Below, one piece after another: positions 9,707-18,679 of a DNA stretch of 64,000 nucleotides. The notes beneath the pieces are model-generated. The model was not told the DNA's origin and made no database searches. It was given only the letters and a program-made list of their open reading frames with translations. Source of the stretch: Aminobacterium colombiense DSM 12261 (GTDB taxonomy: Bacteria > Synergistota > Synergistia > Synergistales > Aminobacteriaceae); contig NC_014011.1 in assembly GCF_000025885.1 (NCBI RefSeq), positions 1,798,001 to 1,862,000 on the forward strand, read 5' to 3'. The position numbers were made by a program, and so were the translations under genes. Every line of letters starts with the position of its first letter. Positions within the stretch are counted from its first letter, which is position 1.

Positions 9707-10783
9707 CTACTGCCCATATCCATAAAATCTTGCTTCTTCCTCGTAACCAAGCTCATGGAGTACACGGGCATATATCTCTAAATACGCCTGACCATTGGGA
9801 GCCTTTTCAACATATTCTTTATAAACTTTCATTCCGACTTTCTGCATTTCCTTAAAATCTTCTGCAGGGAGACTTACGACTTCCACACCGCTTTCTATCC
9901 ACTTTCTCTTGTAAAACTCATCACTAGAATGCATTTTCAGGGCAGACTGATATCTGGCATGATCCATTGCTAGAAGCACTATGGTCTTTAGATCTTCTGG
10001 AAGAGCTTCCCATTTCTTAGGATTCACTGTGAGGAATTTGCTTGAAGTTGCTCCAATATGAACTGCCGGATCAAGAGCATACTTTACTACTTCATGGAAT
10101 CCCATTTCCATATTTTCCTGCCAGTTTGTCCACTCCGCTGCATCGATGGTGCCAAGCTGAAGTGCAGTATAGATTTCAGGACCAGACAATGATACGGCAG
10201 AGGCTCCTAAAGCCTGGTAAAACTGTGTGCCCATTCCGCTTGTACGGATATTCATTCCCTTAAAATCCTGAATGGACTGAATGGGTTTCTTAGCGAGCAT
10301 TAAGGGTTCTGGTGTGCAGGCGTCAAAAGTTCCGAGGAGCGTAAGGCCGTGTTTTGCATAAAGTTCTTTCATAACTGGATAAGCAGCCCTATCAAGATAC
10401 ATAACTTCATGGTAGCTGCGAATAGGACATCCCGGACGGGTGGCAAAGGCTGCAAACATAGGATCTTTACCAGTCCAGTAGCCTGTTGAACACATAGAGA
10501 GTTCTACAATGCCGTTTTTAATAGCATCAAAAGAATCGAAAACTGGAAACAAAACACCAGCACCAAAAGGTTCTATTACAAGTCTGCCGTTTGAAGCCTT
10601 ATTAACCATTTCACAAAATTCTTGAATGATCTTGTAGTCTTCCGTTCCCGAGAGAGAATGGGTTACCGCTCTCCACTTGTAAACAGTGTCAGCTGCTTCA
10701 GATGTTTCTGGGTTCATAAAACCACATGCCAAGAACAACGCGACACATAAAGCAAAAATTCCTATCTTCGACGAAACTTTCAT
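9707..10783 (-). CDS. dctP: TRAP transporter substrate-binding protein (DctP family)
   Basis: The 358-residue protein has a Sec signal (hydrophobic core then AC...AEA region, cleaved near residue 31) and the DctP fold. The binding-site arginine region (NIRTSGMGTQFYQALGASAV) and the GTIDAAEWTNW segment match ligand-contact regions in this family. It acts in the periplasm and delivers substrate to DctQM. A clear GGGAGGGG site supports the start. It lies 15 bp after ppnP. Confidence 0.95.
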   Translation of the reverse strand: MKVSSKIGIFALCVALFLACGFMNPETSEAADTVYKWRAVTHSLSGTEDYKIIQEFCEMVNKASNGRLVIEPFGAGVLFPVFDSFDAIKNGIVELSMCSTGYWTGKDPMFAAFATRPGCPIRSYHEVMYLDRAAYPVMKELYAKHGLTLLGTFDACTPEPLMLAKKPIQSIQDFKGMNIRTSGMGTQFYQALGASAVSLSGPEIYTALQLGTIDAAEWTNWQENMEMGFHEVVKYALDPAVHIGATSSKFLTVNPKKWEALPEDLKTIVLLAMDHARYQSALKMHSSDEFYKRKWIESGVEVVSLPAEDFKEMQKVGMKVYKEYVEKAPNGQAYLEIYARVLHELGYEEEARFYGYGQ

Positions 10784-10798
10784 TTTTTCCCCTCCCTA

Positions 10799-11116
10799 TT
10801 AATTGTTGGAATAACTGCAAACATACTCTACAATTTCTTTGCATTGCAGCTCAAATGAGGTTGATGCAGGGAGCACGTAAAATTCCCCTTCTCCATACCG
10901 TACCCAGCTGCAGGAAGGATGGATCTTAACCTCAATGAAGCCCGAGGTTATCTCTACTTTTTCTTCCCCATCTGTAGAAAAAGAATAACGACCTGGCAAC
11001 AGAATTCCTATCGTCTTTTTCATTCCTTCTTTTGTCCAGAAAGTTCTGCTCGTAACTTTTCCATCGTTATAGACATTTGCGTTGACAGCTATATCCACGT
11101 TTTTAATCACGTTCAT
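10799..11116 (-). CDS. ppnP: Pyrimidine/purine nucleoside phosphorylase-like protein (DUF1255/PpnP)
   Basis: This 105-residue cupin-like protein matches the PpnP (YaiE) family across its length: KVTSRTF, IGILLPGRYSFSTDG, EITSGFIEVKI and a C-terminal SFELQCKEIVEYVCSY. E. coli PpnP cleaves several nucleosides phosphorolytically. The start at 11116 is chosen because GGGGGG is 8 nt upstream; two codons earlier another ATG would be too close. It is the first gene of the TRAP/amidohydrolase/gcvP operon, an unusual place for it, and may point to a nucleoside- or base-derived substrate (inference). Confidence 0.85.
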   Translation of the reverse strand: MNVIKNVDIAVNANVYNDGKVTSRTFWTKEGMKKTIGILLPGRYSFSTDGEEKVEITSGFIEVKIHPSCSWVRYGEGEFYVLPASTSFELQCKEIVEYVCSYSNN

Positions 11117-11817
11117 ACACATAGCCCCCCTAAATTTATGCTGAAAGCAAGAGTCAATTAATGCCGAAGTTTTGATATACTTCATGGTTTCCGCGTTTTC
11201 CACGCAGGGTTTCTAAAACTCCAATTAAAATATTAATTGATTCAAATTAAGCACCTTTTGGAGATAAACGCTATTCTGTCAAAAGAAGCATGTCTTGTAC
11301 AGATGCAAAGAAGCGGGAGATCATTTGAAATATACGTGTTAGAATCATTTTGTATTCTTGGGATACAAGGTATTCATAAGTTATTTATAGCGTATTTTTA
11401 CCTTTTGTCAAGTTTTGAAATTGGCAAGTGTGGCAATTTAAATGAGATGTATCTTAAAACTGTTTAAACAAATACATCTGGTGATGTGAAGATATTCTTT
11501 GACAATTCACTTATCTAACTTTAAAAGATAGTTTTACTTTTTGCTTTACTAACGTTTTTAAAATGAATAATTCTTGACAAGGCTGCTGGCATCTTTTAGT
11601 ATTCAATGGATACAGCAACTTGAGTAAAACTAAAAATTGAGGCTTGTAAAGAAACACAACGCTCAACATAATTGCCAAACTATACTTTTTTTGAAAAGAA
11701 TTGGTACAATATTATAAAAAACAAAGATGGTTTTTGTTTTGTTCGAAAAGCTGATTGTATAGGGGCTCTCAATGGGCCGCCTGTATTAATAAAAACCCAT
11801 GTTGGGGGGAGTTCTTG
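11117..11817. other. 700-bp AT-rich divergent regulatory region
   Basis: No convincing gene lies here; short open frames lack ribosome sites and look random. It separates the ppnP operon from the divergent GntR gene. Visible elements are inverted repeats CAATTA-6-TAATTG (11222-11239) and TTGTAT-7-ATACAA (11350-11368), the palindrome TGTTTAAACA (11461-11470), and two TTGACA boxes reading towards the regulator (11499 and 11574). These are candidates for operators and promoters, not proven ones. Confidence 0.5.
11574..11602 (+). promoter_or_regulatory. Candidate sigma-70 promoter of the GntR regulator
   Basis: TTGACA (11574-11579), a 17-bp spacer and TAGTAT (11597-11602) give a good promoter about 215 bp before the gene. 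A second TTGACA-17-TAAAAG lies at 11499-11527. Either could serve; the choice is uncertain. Confidence 0.45.
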
Positions 11818-12480
11818 TTGAGACACCGTTCGCAAGTTCAATCATCTGTAGATTATGCGTATAAGGAACTGCGCCATAAGATTATGAATAAAGAATTTAA
11901 ACCTGGACAGCGCCTTCCGGAAATCGCTATTGCTGAGCAGTTAAATGTAAGCCGGACCCCTGTGCGGGAAGCCTTTAGGCAATTGGCGAATGAGGGGCTA
12001 ATTAACATTTTCCCTAACGAGGGAGCAAGCCTGGTAAACCCTTCGAAAGAAGAAATAGAGAACACCTTCGAAATGAGGGCCTATCTGGAGTGCCTTGCCA
12101 TTAAAAAAGCTGTGCACCGAATTACTCCACTTCAGCTCTGCATGTTAGAAGAAGAAATTCAGAAAGAAGAAAGCATCTTTGCCGCAAAAGACCTCGATAA
12201 GTATCTGGAAATCAATAATGCTTTTCACAAAATCATCGCAGAGGCCAGCGGAAACGTGGTTTTATACGAATTTATAGTAAGCGTGCTCTCTCGCTCTTTT
12301 GTATATCTGGTTCTTTTTGAGTCGTTTTTTGATTTTGGAGGAAATCCAAGCCTCGATGAACACAGGGAAATCGTTAAGGCATTGAGAAACCGTGATGAAG
12401 AAAGAGCTGTTGAATTGATGCGGGCACACGTTCTCACTTCTGCCGAGGGGATCCGCGACGGAAGTGGTGCCAGGTCTTGA
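11818..12480 (+). CDS. GntR family transcriptional regulator with FCD ligand domain
   Basis: About 220 residues. An N-terminal winged helix (KPGQRLPEIAIAEQLNVSRTPVREAFRQLANEGL) is followed by an all-helical FCD domain that usually binds a small acid through metal-coordinating His and Asp residues (here AFHKII and LDEHREIV). The TTG at 11818 is taken as start because GGGGGGAG is 6 nt upstream; an earlier TTG at 11755 has no site. It is divergent from the ppnP/TRAP operon and is its likely regulator (inference). The last four residues, GARS, and the stop codon are supplied by repeat element 2. Confidence 0.85.
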   Translation: MRHRSQVQSSVDYAYKELRHKIMNKEFKPGQRLPEIAIAEQLNVSRTPVREAFRQLANEGLINIFPNEGASLVNPSKEEIENTFEMRAYLECLAIKKAVHRITPLQLCMLEEEIQKEESIFAAKDLDKYLEINNAFHKIIAEASGNVVLYEFIVSVLSRSFVYLVLFESFFDFGGNPSLDEHREIVKALRNRDEERAVELMRAHVLTSAEGIRDGSGARS

Positions 12481-12635
12481 AAATGTGCAATTGTGTCAGA
12501 AGTATGCAGTAACGGGAATGATGAGAGATAAGACAGGGGCTGCTCGATTGAATTGAGCGGCCCCGTTTTGATTTGTTGCTTTGTGCCTAGATAGTGAAAT
12601 CATGCACCAATGCACATTTTCAAGACCTGGCACCA
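12465..12635. mobile_element. Repeat element 2: 171-bp inverted-repeat unit
   Basis: The left end (12465) reads TGGTGCCAGGTCTTGA and contains the stop codon of the GntR gene. The right end is the complement, ending at 12635. The internal hairpin GGGGCTGCTC / GAGCGGCCCC is followed by GTTTTGATTT and could act as a terminator. The first half matches element 1 at most positions, including GTGTCAGAAG and GGGAATG blocks. Confidence 0.85.
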
Positions 12636-12689
12636 TAGGGTAAAATAGGTAGACTTAATAAGTTGAAATACTGTTCAGGGGGGCACAAA

Positions 12690-13757
12690 ATGACCTTTTC
12701 CACTGATAATAAATACGACTCCAAAGAAAAAGTACAAGTCGTCGGTCGATATGGATTGCGAAGCCAAGTTTTCTTTTTGGGCTTCCTGAGCATTGTTGCT
12801 GCGGGGATGGTATTGCATTTTGCCAGAGGAGTCGTGATGCCGCTTGTAGTAGCCTGGCTTATTTCTTACATTTTCAAGCCAATGATCCGCACCCTTGAGC
12901 GCAAAAAAATTCCGCCTGTTCTTTCTATCACCGCTCTTATAGCGGTTTTTCTTGGGCTTTGCCTATTGGCATTGAGCTTTCTGTACAGGCGCTTAGTTCC
13001 TTTTGCAAACGCTTTCCCTTCGTATTACGATAAGCTATTGCTGCTCGTGCAAGAATTCGGAAAAACAAATGACATTCCTACCGAGCTTTTACTTGAGTTT
13101 GATTGGGGGAAACGGCTTACCGCTTGGCTGATTACTTTGCCTGGAACAGCCATATCGCTCGTTAGCAACCTGTTTCTCATGATCGTTTTTCTTGTTTTTA
13201 TCTTATTAGGGTCCCCCACCTCATCGGACAAATTAAATAGGGCCTTTTCACCTAAGACCTCTGTGCGTGTGCAGCAAATTATCGACTCCATATCAAAACA
13301 AATCGGGAGATATTTGACCACTGCAGTCGTAATCAGCGCAATGACGGGGATAGCCGTATGGATGGCACTGAAGCTCATAGGCGTGGATTTCTCTGTAAAC
13401 TGGGGGGTTTTAGCCTTTCTGCTTAACTTTATTCCCTATATTGGATCGATTTTGGCATCCATTCCGCCCATTCTTGTGGCATTAGTAAAGTTTTATCCTG
13501 ATTTTACACCTGCCATCATAACGGCTTTTGCATTATTGTCTATTCAGGTGGGTATTGGCAATTTACTGGCTCCAAAGGTTATGGGAGACACCCTTGATAT
13601 TAACCCCATTGTGGTGCTTGTTTCGTTGCTCTTTTGGGGATGGCTGTGGGGAGGCGGTGGTGCTGTTTTGGCCGTTCCCATTGCAGTGGTAATAAAAATC
13701 GTATGCGAGAATATCCCTTCTCTCCACCCCGTTGCGATTTTCATGTCGTCAAAGTAA
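12690..13757 (+). CDS. AI-2E family transporter (PF01594 membrane protein)
   Basis: The 355-residue protein has the AI-2E/UPF0118 architecture: paired N-terminal membrane helices, a central soluble segment with PTSSDKLNRAF and the helix region RYLTTAVVISAMTGIAVW, then the family signature FLLNFIPYIGSILASIPP and four or so C-terminal helices. Members export small signals or act as Na+(Li+)/H+ antiporters, so the name should not be taken as a proven function. The start at 12690 follows GGGGGG; the longer frame is not supported. The gene is bracketed by repeat elements 2 and 3, and its stop codon is 2 bp from element 3. Confidence 0.88.
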   Translation: MTFSTDNKYDSKEKVQVVGRYGLRSQVFFLGFLSIVAAGMVLHFARGVVMPLVVAWLISYIFKPMIRTLERKKIPPVLSITALIAVFLGLCLLALSFLYRRLVPFANAFPSYYDKLLLLVQEFGKTNDIPTELLLEFDWGKRLTAWLITLPGTAISLVSNLFLMIVFLVFILLGSPTSSDKLNRAFSPKTSVRVQQIIDSISKQIGRYLTTAVVISAMTGIAVWMALKLIGVDFSVNWGVLAFLLNFIPYIGSILASIPPILVALVKFYPDFTPAIITAFALLSIQVGIGNLLAPKVMGDTLDINPIVVLVSLLFWGWLWGGGGAVLAVPIAVVIKIVCENIPSLHPVAIFMSSK

Positions 13758-13759
13758 TC

Positions 13760-13939
13760 GGTGCCAGGTCTTGAAAATGTGCAATTGTACCAAGAGAATA
13801 CAAAGGGGGCGGCTTTAAGCCGCCCCACTTTCGGAGAGGAGTTGCTGCTCTTTGCGCTATACAGAGAAGGAAGCTTTTCTTTTTAGGGGTATTAATTGTG
13901 AAAACATGCGCTTATGCACATTTTCAAGACCTGGCACCA
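13760..13939. mobile_element. Repeat element 3: 180-bp inverted-repeat unit between convergent genes
   Basis: The left end starts 2 bp after the AI-2E stop and the right end contains the stop of the convergent SelA-like gene. The internal palindrome GGGGCGGCTT / AAGCCGCCCC (about 13806-13826) differs from that of elements 1 and 2, but the sub-terminal right block GTGAAA-n-CATGC shortly before TGCACATTTTC is shared. It probably serves as a two-way terminator for both genes. Confidence 0.8.
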
Positions 13940-15138
13940 TTTATTGTTTCGATTAAGGCCTTTTCTATCTTCTCCGCTATTTCTTTGTTCATATTTATAG
14001 AGTAGATCCTGACTATTCCCTGGTTGACGTAGCGATCACGTAAATAGATATTCTTTAAACGCATCTTTGCGCATATCTCATACGCACTTATGCCGGTGAT
14101 TTTTTCATCCACATTAATTTCAAGGGTGGGGTAAGAGCATAGACAGTATTCGGATTCAACAAAAGTCGCGCTAATGCCAGGAATTTTCTCTATTTCTCCT
14201 TTTATTCCTTGCAACAACTCTATAAGTGATGCCTCTTTAGCCACAAAAGCTTCTACGTTTAGATTCTGCAACGCTGTCAACAGACCTACAATATTTTCTT
14301 TGCTCACTTTCATGGCGCGCCCTATTCCATGGCTTGGAGTTCCCCGGAATTTATCTTTTGGTATGAAAGAGCTTGGCGGGTTCCATTCGTCATAGGCTTC
14401 TGATGGGGCTTCCAACATTTGGATAGCAGCAGAAGCTATGAGATCTTTGCGACCGCAGAGGATGCCGCTGTTCTGAGGTCCGCGGATTCCCTTGCCGCCG
14501 CTGATGCATACCAGATCGGCCCCCATGTCTATAAACTTATGAAGGTTTTCTATTGGAGGAATTTCTGGAGCAGCATCTACAATTACAGGGATATTATACT
14601 TTTTGCCAACTTCGATAACCTCTTCGAGGGACGGATGGCTTCCTGTTCTTACAACATAGGCAATGGCAGCTGTTTTTTCTGTGATCATAGATTCAATGTG
14701 CCATTTATTGGTGATATATACAGAAAAGGGAGCAACTGGCGCGTGGGGGATTCCTACGCCGATAAGTTTGGCGCCAGCTGCCCGTATAGCATGGGTATAT
14801 CCGCTAATCTGGTGGCAAGGCATTATGACTTCGTTCGGCATGTCGGTTGTATCGGGCAGCCGATCCATACGAGCCACATCGTAGCCACAAATACATGCTG
14901 CTGTAGCCAAAGTAAGAGCTGCACAGGCTCCACCTGTTACAAGCCCCGCTTCAGCATGAGTTTTTTCTGCGATGATCTTAGATGCGGCTGCCTGAAGCTG
15001 ATCTAGTGGAACAGAATACTTTGCTGCCTCATCCATGGCATCCAAAGTTTCTTTCTCCATAATGGCGCCGCCGTATCTTGTGAGGGGCCCATCCACATTG
15101 ATAATCGGTTCTATTCCAAATTTCTCGTAAATTGTCAT
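13924..15138 (-). CDS. SelA/DgaE-like PLP-dependent enzyme
   Basis: A 404-residue fold-type-I PLP protein similar to selenocysteine synthase-like enzymes and D-glucosaminate-6-phosphate ammonia-lyase (DgaE). The sequence has GLVTGGACAALTLATAACI near residue 66 and the PLP-lysine segment VCISGGKGIRGPQNSG near 220. Since an aldolase of the DapA family and RidA lie in the same operon, an ammonia-lyase role producing an enamine/2-keto acid is plausible but unproven. The start has GGAGGAG upstream. The C-terminal GARS and the stop come from repeat element 3. Confidence 0.75.
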   Translation of the reverse strand: MTIYEKFGIEPIINVDGPLTRYGGAIMEKETLDAMDEAAKYSVPLDQLQAAASKIIAEKTHAEAGLVTGGACAALTLATAACICGYDVARMDRLPDTTDMPNEVIMPCHQISGYTHAIRAAGAKLIGVGIPHAPVAPFSVYITNKWHIESMITEKTAAIAYVVRTGSHPSLEEVIEVGKKYNIPVIVDAAPEIPPIENLHKFIDMGADLVCISGGKGIRGPQNSGILCGRKDLIASAAIQMLEAPSEAYDEWNPPSSFIPKDKFRGTPSHGIGRAMKVSKENIVGLLTALQNLNVEAFVAKEASLIELLQGIKGEIEKIPGISATFVESEYCLCSYPTLEINVDEKITGISAYEICAKMRLKNIYLRDRYVNQGIVRIYSINMNKEIAEKIEKALIETINGARS

Positions 15139-15170
15139 GGCTACTCCTCCATTACTAAATTTATGATTGG

Positions 15171-16232
15171 TTACTCATAAATCGTTCCGGCAGTTTCCCG
15201 GCCTGAAAATAGGGCAGGAAGACCGCCCGTATGCCAAAATAGAACGCGGCTTCCAGAGGGTATCAATCCTTTTTCTAAATAATCAAGAAGTCCGGACATG
15301 GCTTTTGCTGTGTATACTGGATCTAACAGCACCCCTTCGCTGCGTGCTACATGTTTAATTGCTTCCGTGCTTTTCGGGGTAGGCACATCATATTCTCCGC
15401 CATAGTCAAAGCTGACATGGATGTCGCTTTTGCCGAAAGATAAATCTACCCCTAGGAAATGCGCTGTATCCCTACATGCATTCAAGATGTCGTCTTCCAT
15501 AGTAGGATGCATGCCCGAGGTGCAATATCCATATATCTTCACTTTTGATTCAAATAGTTTTTTTGCCACGAACAGTCCGGCATAGGTTCCCCCGGCACCA
15601 AGGGGGGTTACGATGTAATCAAGATCATCCAGGGTCATTCCCAAATTCTGTAATTGATGAACAAGTTCAGCCATGGCCCATACATAGGCCGCATGGCCTT
15701 TTGGGAAAGGCGCTCCCACCTTGAGGTAGAAACAATTATGACCTGCGTCTTCGAGCTCTTGTATGCGTTTTTTGCGCATTTCCTCAGTTCTGTTGAGCCC
15801 GTCATAAAGGTTCTCTCCCTCATTTAATTTGATAAGGTGAACTTCGGCTCCTAGCGTTTTATCTAATAACAAGTTGCCTTGGCATTCAGTAGGGATGTTG
15901 GGCCCAAAGAGATAGAGAATCGTTTTGAGTCCGCATTGTACGCATGCTGATACCATCTGTCTGCACCAATTTGATTGGATTGAAGCGCCAGTGATAATAT
16001 AATCGGCTTTCGCCGCTAAGGCGTCAGGAAGAACGAATTCGAGTTTGCGAGTTTTATTCCCCCCTAATTCGATCCCCGTCAAGTCGTCCCGTTTAATGAA
16101 TAGTTCTATGTCATACTGGCGAGAAAGTCTTGGGAGCTTATGCAGAGGGGTTGGAAGGAAAGCCAGATTGACCCGCGGCAAAGCTTCCTTTAGTTGATTT
16201 AGCGTTCTTTCTATTTCTTGAATGTCTTTCAT
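15171..16232 (-). CDS. D-cysteine desulfhydrase / ACC-deaminase family PLP enzyme
   Basis: This 353-residue fold-type-II PLP enzyme resembles DcyD, ACC deaminase and L-cysteate sulfo-lyase. The PLP lysine is in GGNKTRKLEF (about K60), and the phosphate-binding loop is the glycine-rich TPLGAGGTYAGL. Products of this family are a 2-keto acid and ammonia (plus sulfide or sulfite in some members); the exact substrate cannot be chosen from sequence. It follows the flavoprotein gene by 57 bp, with AGAGGGGAG as ribosome site. Confidence 0.8.
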   Translation of the reverse strand: MKDIQEIERTLNQLKEALPRVNLAFLPTPLHKLPRLSRQYDIELFIKRDDLTGIELGGNKTRKLEFVLPDALAAKADYIITGASIQSNWCRQMVSACVQCGLKTILYLFGPNIPTECQGNLLLDKTLGAEVHLIKLNEGENLYDGLNRTEEMRKKRIQELEDAGHNCFYLKVGAPFPKGHAAYVWAMAELVHQLQNLGMTLDDLDYIVTPLGAGGTYAGLFVAKKLFESKVKIYGYCTSGMHPTMEDDILNACRDTAHFLGVDLSFGKSDIHVSFDYGGEYDVPTPKSTEAIKHVARSEGVLLDPVYTAKAMSGLLDYLEKGLIPSGSRVLFWHTGGLPALFSGRETAGTIYE

Positions 16233-16289
16233 TATTTGATCTCCCCTCTTATCAAGAGATGTTTTTGCAGTCTGCCCTGGTTGTTAGGT

Positions 16290-17660
16290 CTAATCCCTTT
16301 TTAAAACTACTTTTTTCACTGCCTGGCTGGCCGCAATCAAGATAGGATCGTAAACAGGGGCTACAGAGGGAGCATATACCAAATCGACCTCTGATAGTTC
16401 GGCGACTGTCATACCTGCTGTTATTGCCGTTGCAAGCAAATTTATTCTTCCTGCGATAGATTCACTGCCTATTGCCTGGGCTCCAAGAAGTCTTCCCGTA
16501 TTTTTATCGAATATAAGCTTTATGTTGTTGTCTTTTCCCCCAGGATAATATGACGCTTTATCCTTTTTCACTATTTTCGCCTCTTCTGGCAGAAATCCGG
16601 CTTCTCTCGCCTGATCCACTGTCAATCCCGTTGATGCTATATACAGATCGAAGACTTTTGTGATCTGGGATGCCAGCACTCCTTTAAACGTACTTTTATC
16701 ACCCGCAATATTTCCTCCGGCAATTCTGCCCTGCTTATTGGCAGTTGTTCCGAGAGGGACATAAGTTTCTCTTTTTGTTATAAAATTAAAGGTTTGCACA
16801 CAGTCTCCACATGCCCAAATCGACTCATCAGAGGTTTTCATGTACTCATCTACAACAATAGCGTTTTTAATTCCTGTTTTTAGTCCAGCGTTTTGAGCCA
16901 TACTGGAATTTGGCCTCACACCTATGGAGACAATGGCCATGTCTGTGTCAAATATTTCACCGTTATTTGTTTTGACCCCTACAACATTGCCATTTTCACT
17001 TATAATCTCGCTTACTGTTGTTCCGGTATGCAAGTACACGTTGTTCTCTTCTAAGTTTTTCTTCACCGCGTTGGAATATTCTTCGTCAAGAAGAGGCAGA
17101 AGCCGTGGCAAAGCTTCAACAATTGTGACCTCTATGCCTAAAAAGGATAGCTGCTCCGCCATTTCAAGGCCAATGAACCCTCCACCCACGATAAGAGCTT
17201 TTTTCACATTTCTTTCTTTAATCGCGTTTTTAATAGCCATTCCATCCTCGACGGTTCTAAGGAAGAACACGCCATTGGCATGAACGTGGGGAATATCCGG
17301 TATTATTGGTGACGCTCCCGTCGCAATGACAAGATAATCATAGGGAACCTTGAAAAACTCATTTTTTCTTAAGTCATAAACATCTAGGGTTTTACTGTCT
17401 GCATCAATTTTAGTTACCTCGTGATGGATGTATGTGGAAATATCCCTTTTTTCTTTTAATTCATCTGGGGTAAAATCCGCCAACTTGCCTTCCGTTTTAA
17501 CAAGATCCCCTATGTAATATGGCAATCCGCAAGCACCATATGCTATGAACCCTGTTCTTTCGTACACAGAGACTTTTATGTCAGGATCCATTCTTTTTGC
17601 CTTCGAAGCAGCACTCAATCCAGCGGCTGTTCCACCAATAACTACCAGATGCTTCCCCAC
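16290..17660 (-). CDS. CoA-disulfide reductase / NADH oxidase-like flavoprotein
   Basis: The 456-residue protein has an N-terminal FAD motif (VVIGGTAAGLSAASKAK), the redox cysteine in YGACGLPYYIGD (about C44), an NAD motif (ALIVGGGFIGLEMAE) and the second FAD motif (IWACGDC). C44 is the position that in CoA-disulfide reductases forms a mixed disulfide with CoA. It starts with GTG; GGGAAG lies 11 nt upstream, slightly far. Its place in an uptake/lyase operon suggests thiol or polysulfide chemistry linked to the desulfhydrase next door (inference). A paralogue is at 49662-51008. Confidence 0.85.
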   Translation of the reverse strand: MGKHLVVIGGTAAGLSAASKAKRMDPDIKVSVYERTGFIAYGACGLPYYIGDLVKTEGKLADFTPDELKEKRDISTYIHHEVTKIDADSKTLDVYDLRKNEFFKVPYDYLVIATGASPIIPDIPHVHANGVFFLRTVEDGMAIKNAIKERNVKKALIVGGGFIGLEMAEQLSFLGIEVTIVEALPRLLPLLDEEYSNAVKKNLEENNVYLHTGTTVSEIISENGNVVGVKTNNGEIFDTDMAIVSIGVRPNSSMAQNAGLKTGIKNAIVVDEYMKTSDESIWACGDCVQTFNFITKRETYVPLGTTANKQGRIAGGNIAGDKSTFKGVLASQITKVFDLYIASTGLTVDQAREAGFLPEEAKIVKKDKASYYPGGKDNNIKLIFDKNTGRLLGAQAIGSESIAGRINLLATAITAGMTVAELSEVDLVYAPSVAPVYDPILIAASQAVKKVVLKRD

Positions 17661-17705
17661 CTTGGTTCACACTTCCCTTCTAAAACCTTACGTGACTCTT
17701 TATAA

Positions 17706-18623
17706 TTATTTGCCGTTGCCATACTTTTCTAATACGCCAAGTTCACCCATTAACTTTTTGAGCTCATCAAATTTGGGCCCTACAAAATCAGAATAGGGTT
17801 TTCTCAAGTGACCACCCGGCAAGCCCAGGATCTTCAAAGCAGCCTTAATGACGATTGGGTTAGACAACTGGTAAAGACTTTCAAGAAGCGGAAAGTATTT
17901 AAAGTAGGTTTCTCTGCATGTTTCCATTGTTTTTACGCTATCCCACGGACGGGAAAACAACGCGACTTCCTCAGGAATGATGTTCCCTCCGATATTAGCT
18001 GTTCCGTTTCCGCCAATAGCAAGGGTGGGAATGACAATTGAATAGTTTGGATAATCGCAACAAAGAATATTAATTTTATCGCCACACAGACGTTTTACCT
18101 GCACCAGTTGTTTTACATGAGGCATGGCTTCTTTATCCACAACAAAGTTTGGGTGTTTTTCAGAAAGCCTGGCAATGGTACTTGCCTCTACAAGAACTCC
18201 TATTCTTGATGGGTTGTTATAGATACCACAGGGAATATTAATGGAGCCCATGCATGTATCAAGATGGTCATAGGCTGCGCCTTGAGGAATCAGCACATAT
18301 GGCGGTACCGTAAAAATAACGCCGTCTCCACCCTCGCCTTCAATATACTTCGCAAATTCAACACTTGACTCCGTAGTATTTGACGAAGCATTGAAAAAAA
18401 CTGGGATTCTTCCCTTTGTCATTTTTATTACTTCTTTGACGATCGCTTTCTTTTCTTCAATAGTAAGCAGGCTTGTTTCGCCACATGATCCCAAAACAAA
18501 CAATTGGGATGTTCCATACTTGATTTGTCTTTCAATAAGAATTTCAAACCCGTTATAGTCGATAGTGTCGTCAGACTTGAAAGGAGTGGGCATTGCCACC
18601 CATGAACCAGTAGGTTTAAACAT
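17706..18623 (-). CDS. DapA/NAL-family aldolase
   Basis: A 305-residue class I aldolase or hydro-lyase of the dihydrodipicolinate synthase superfamily. The conserved GSCGETSLLTIEEK block, the tyrosine in GIYNNPSRIGV and the Schiff-base lysine in VVDKEAMP are all present. Genuine DapA is unlikely given the catabolic context; 2-keto-3-deoxy acid aldolase-type chemistry is more plausible. The ATG at 18623 is preferred because GGAGG is 8 nt upstream. It is 56 bp after RidA. Confidence 0.85.
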   Translation of the reverse strand: MFKPTGSWVAMPTPFKSDDTIDYNGFEILIERQIKYGTSQLFVLGSCGETSLLTIEEKKAIVKEVIKMTKGRIPVFFNASSNTTESSVEFAKYIEGEGGDGVIFTVPPYVLIPQGAAYDHLDTCMGSINIPCGIYNNPSRIGVLVEASTIARLSEKHPNFVVDKEAMPHVKQLVQVKRLCGDKINILCCDYPNYSIVIPTLAIGGNGTANIGGNIIPEEVALFSRPWDSVKTMETCRETYFKYFPLLESLYQLSNPIVIKAALKILGLPGGHLRKPYSDFVGPKFDELKKLMGELGVLEKYGNGK

Positions 18624-18679
18624 AAGAAGTGCCTCCATTTGTATTTAAGTTTTAGTCGTAATCTATTTAAAAAGTACCG

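Noticed and set aside
11237-11467. 76-codon plus-strand ORF in the control region
   Set aside because: No ribosome site and no recognisable features; lies in AT-rich regulatory DNA.
14419-15006. 195-codon plus-strand ORF
   Set aside because: Wholly antisense to the SelA-like gene, which has clear family motifs and a ribosome site.
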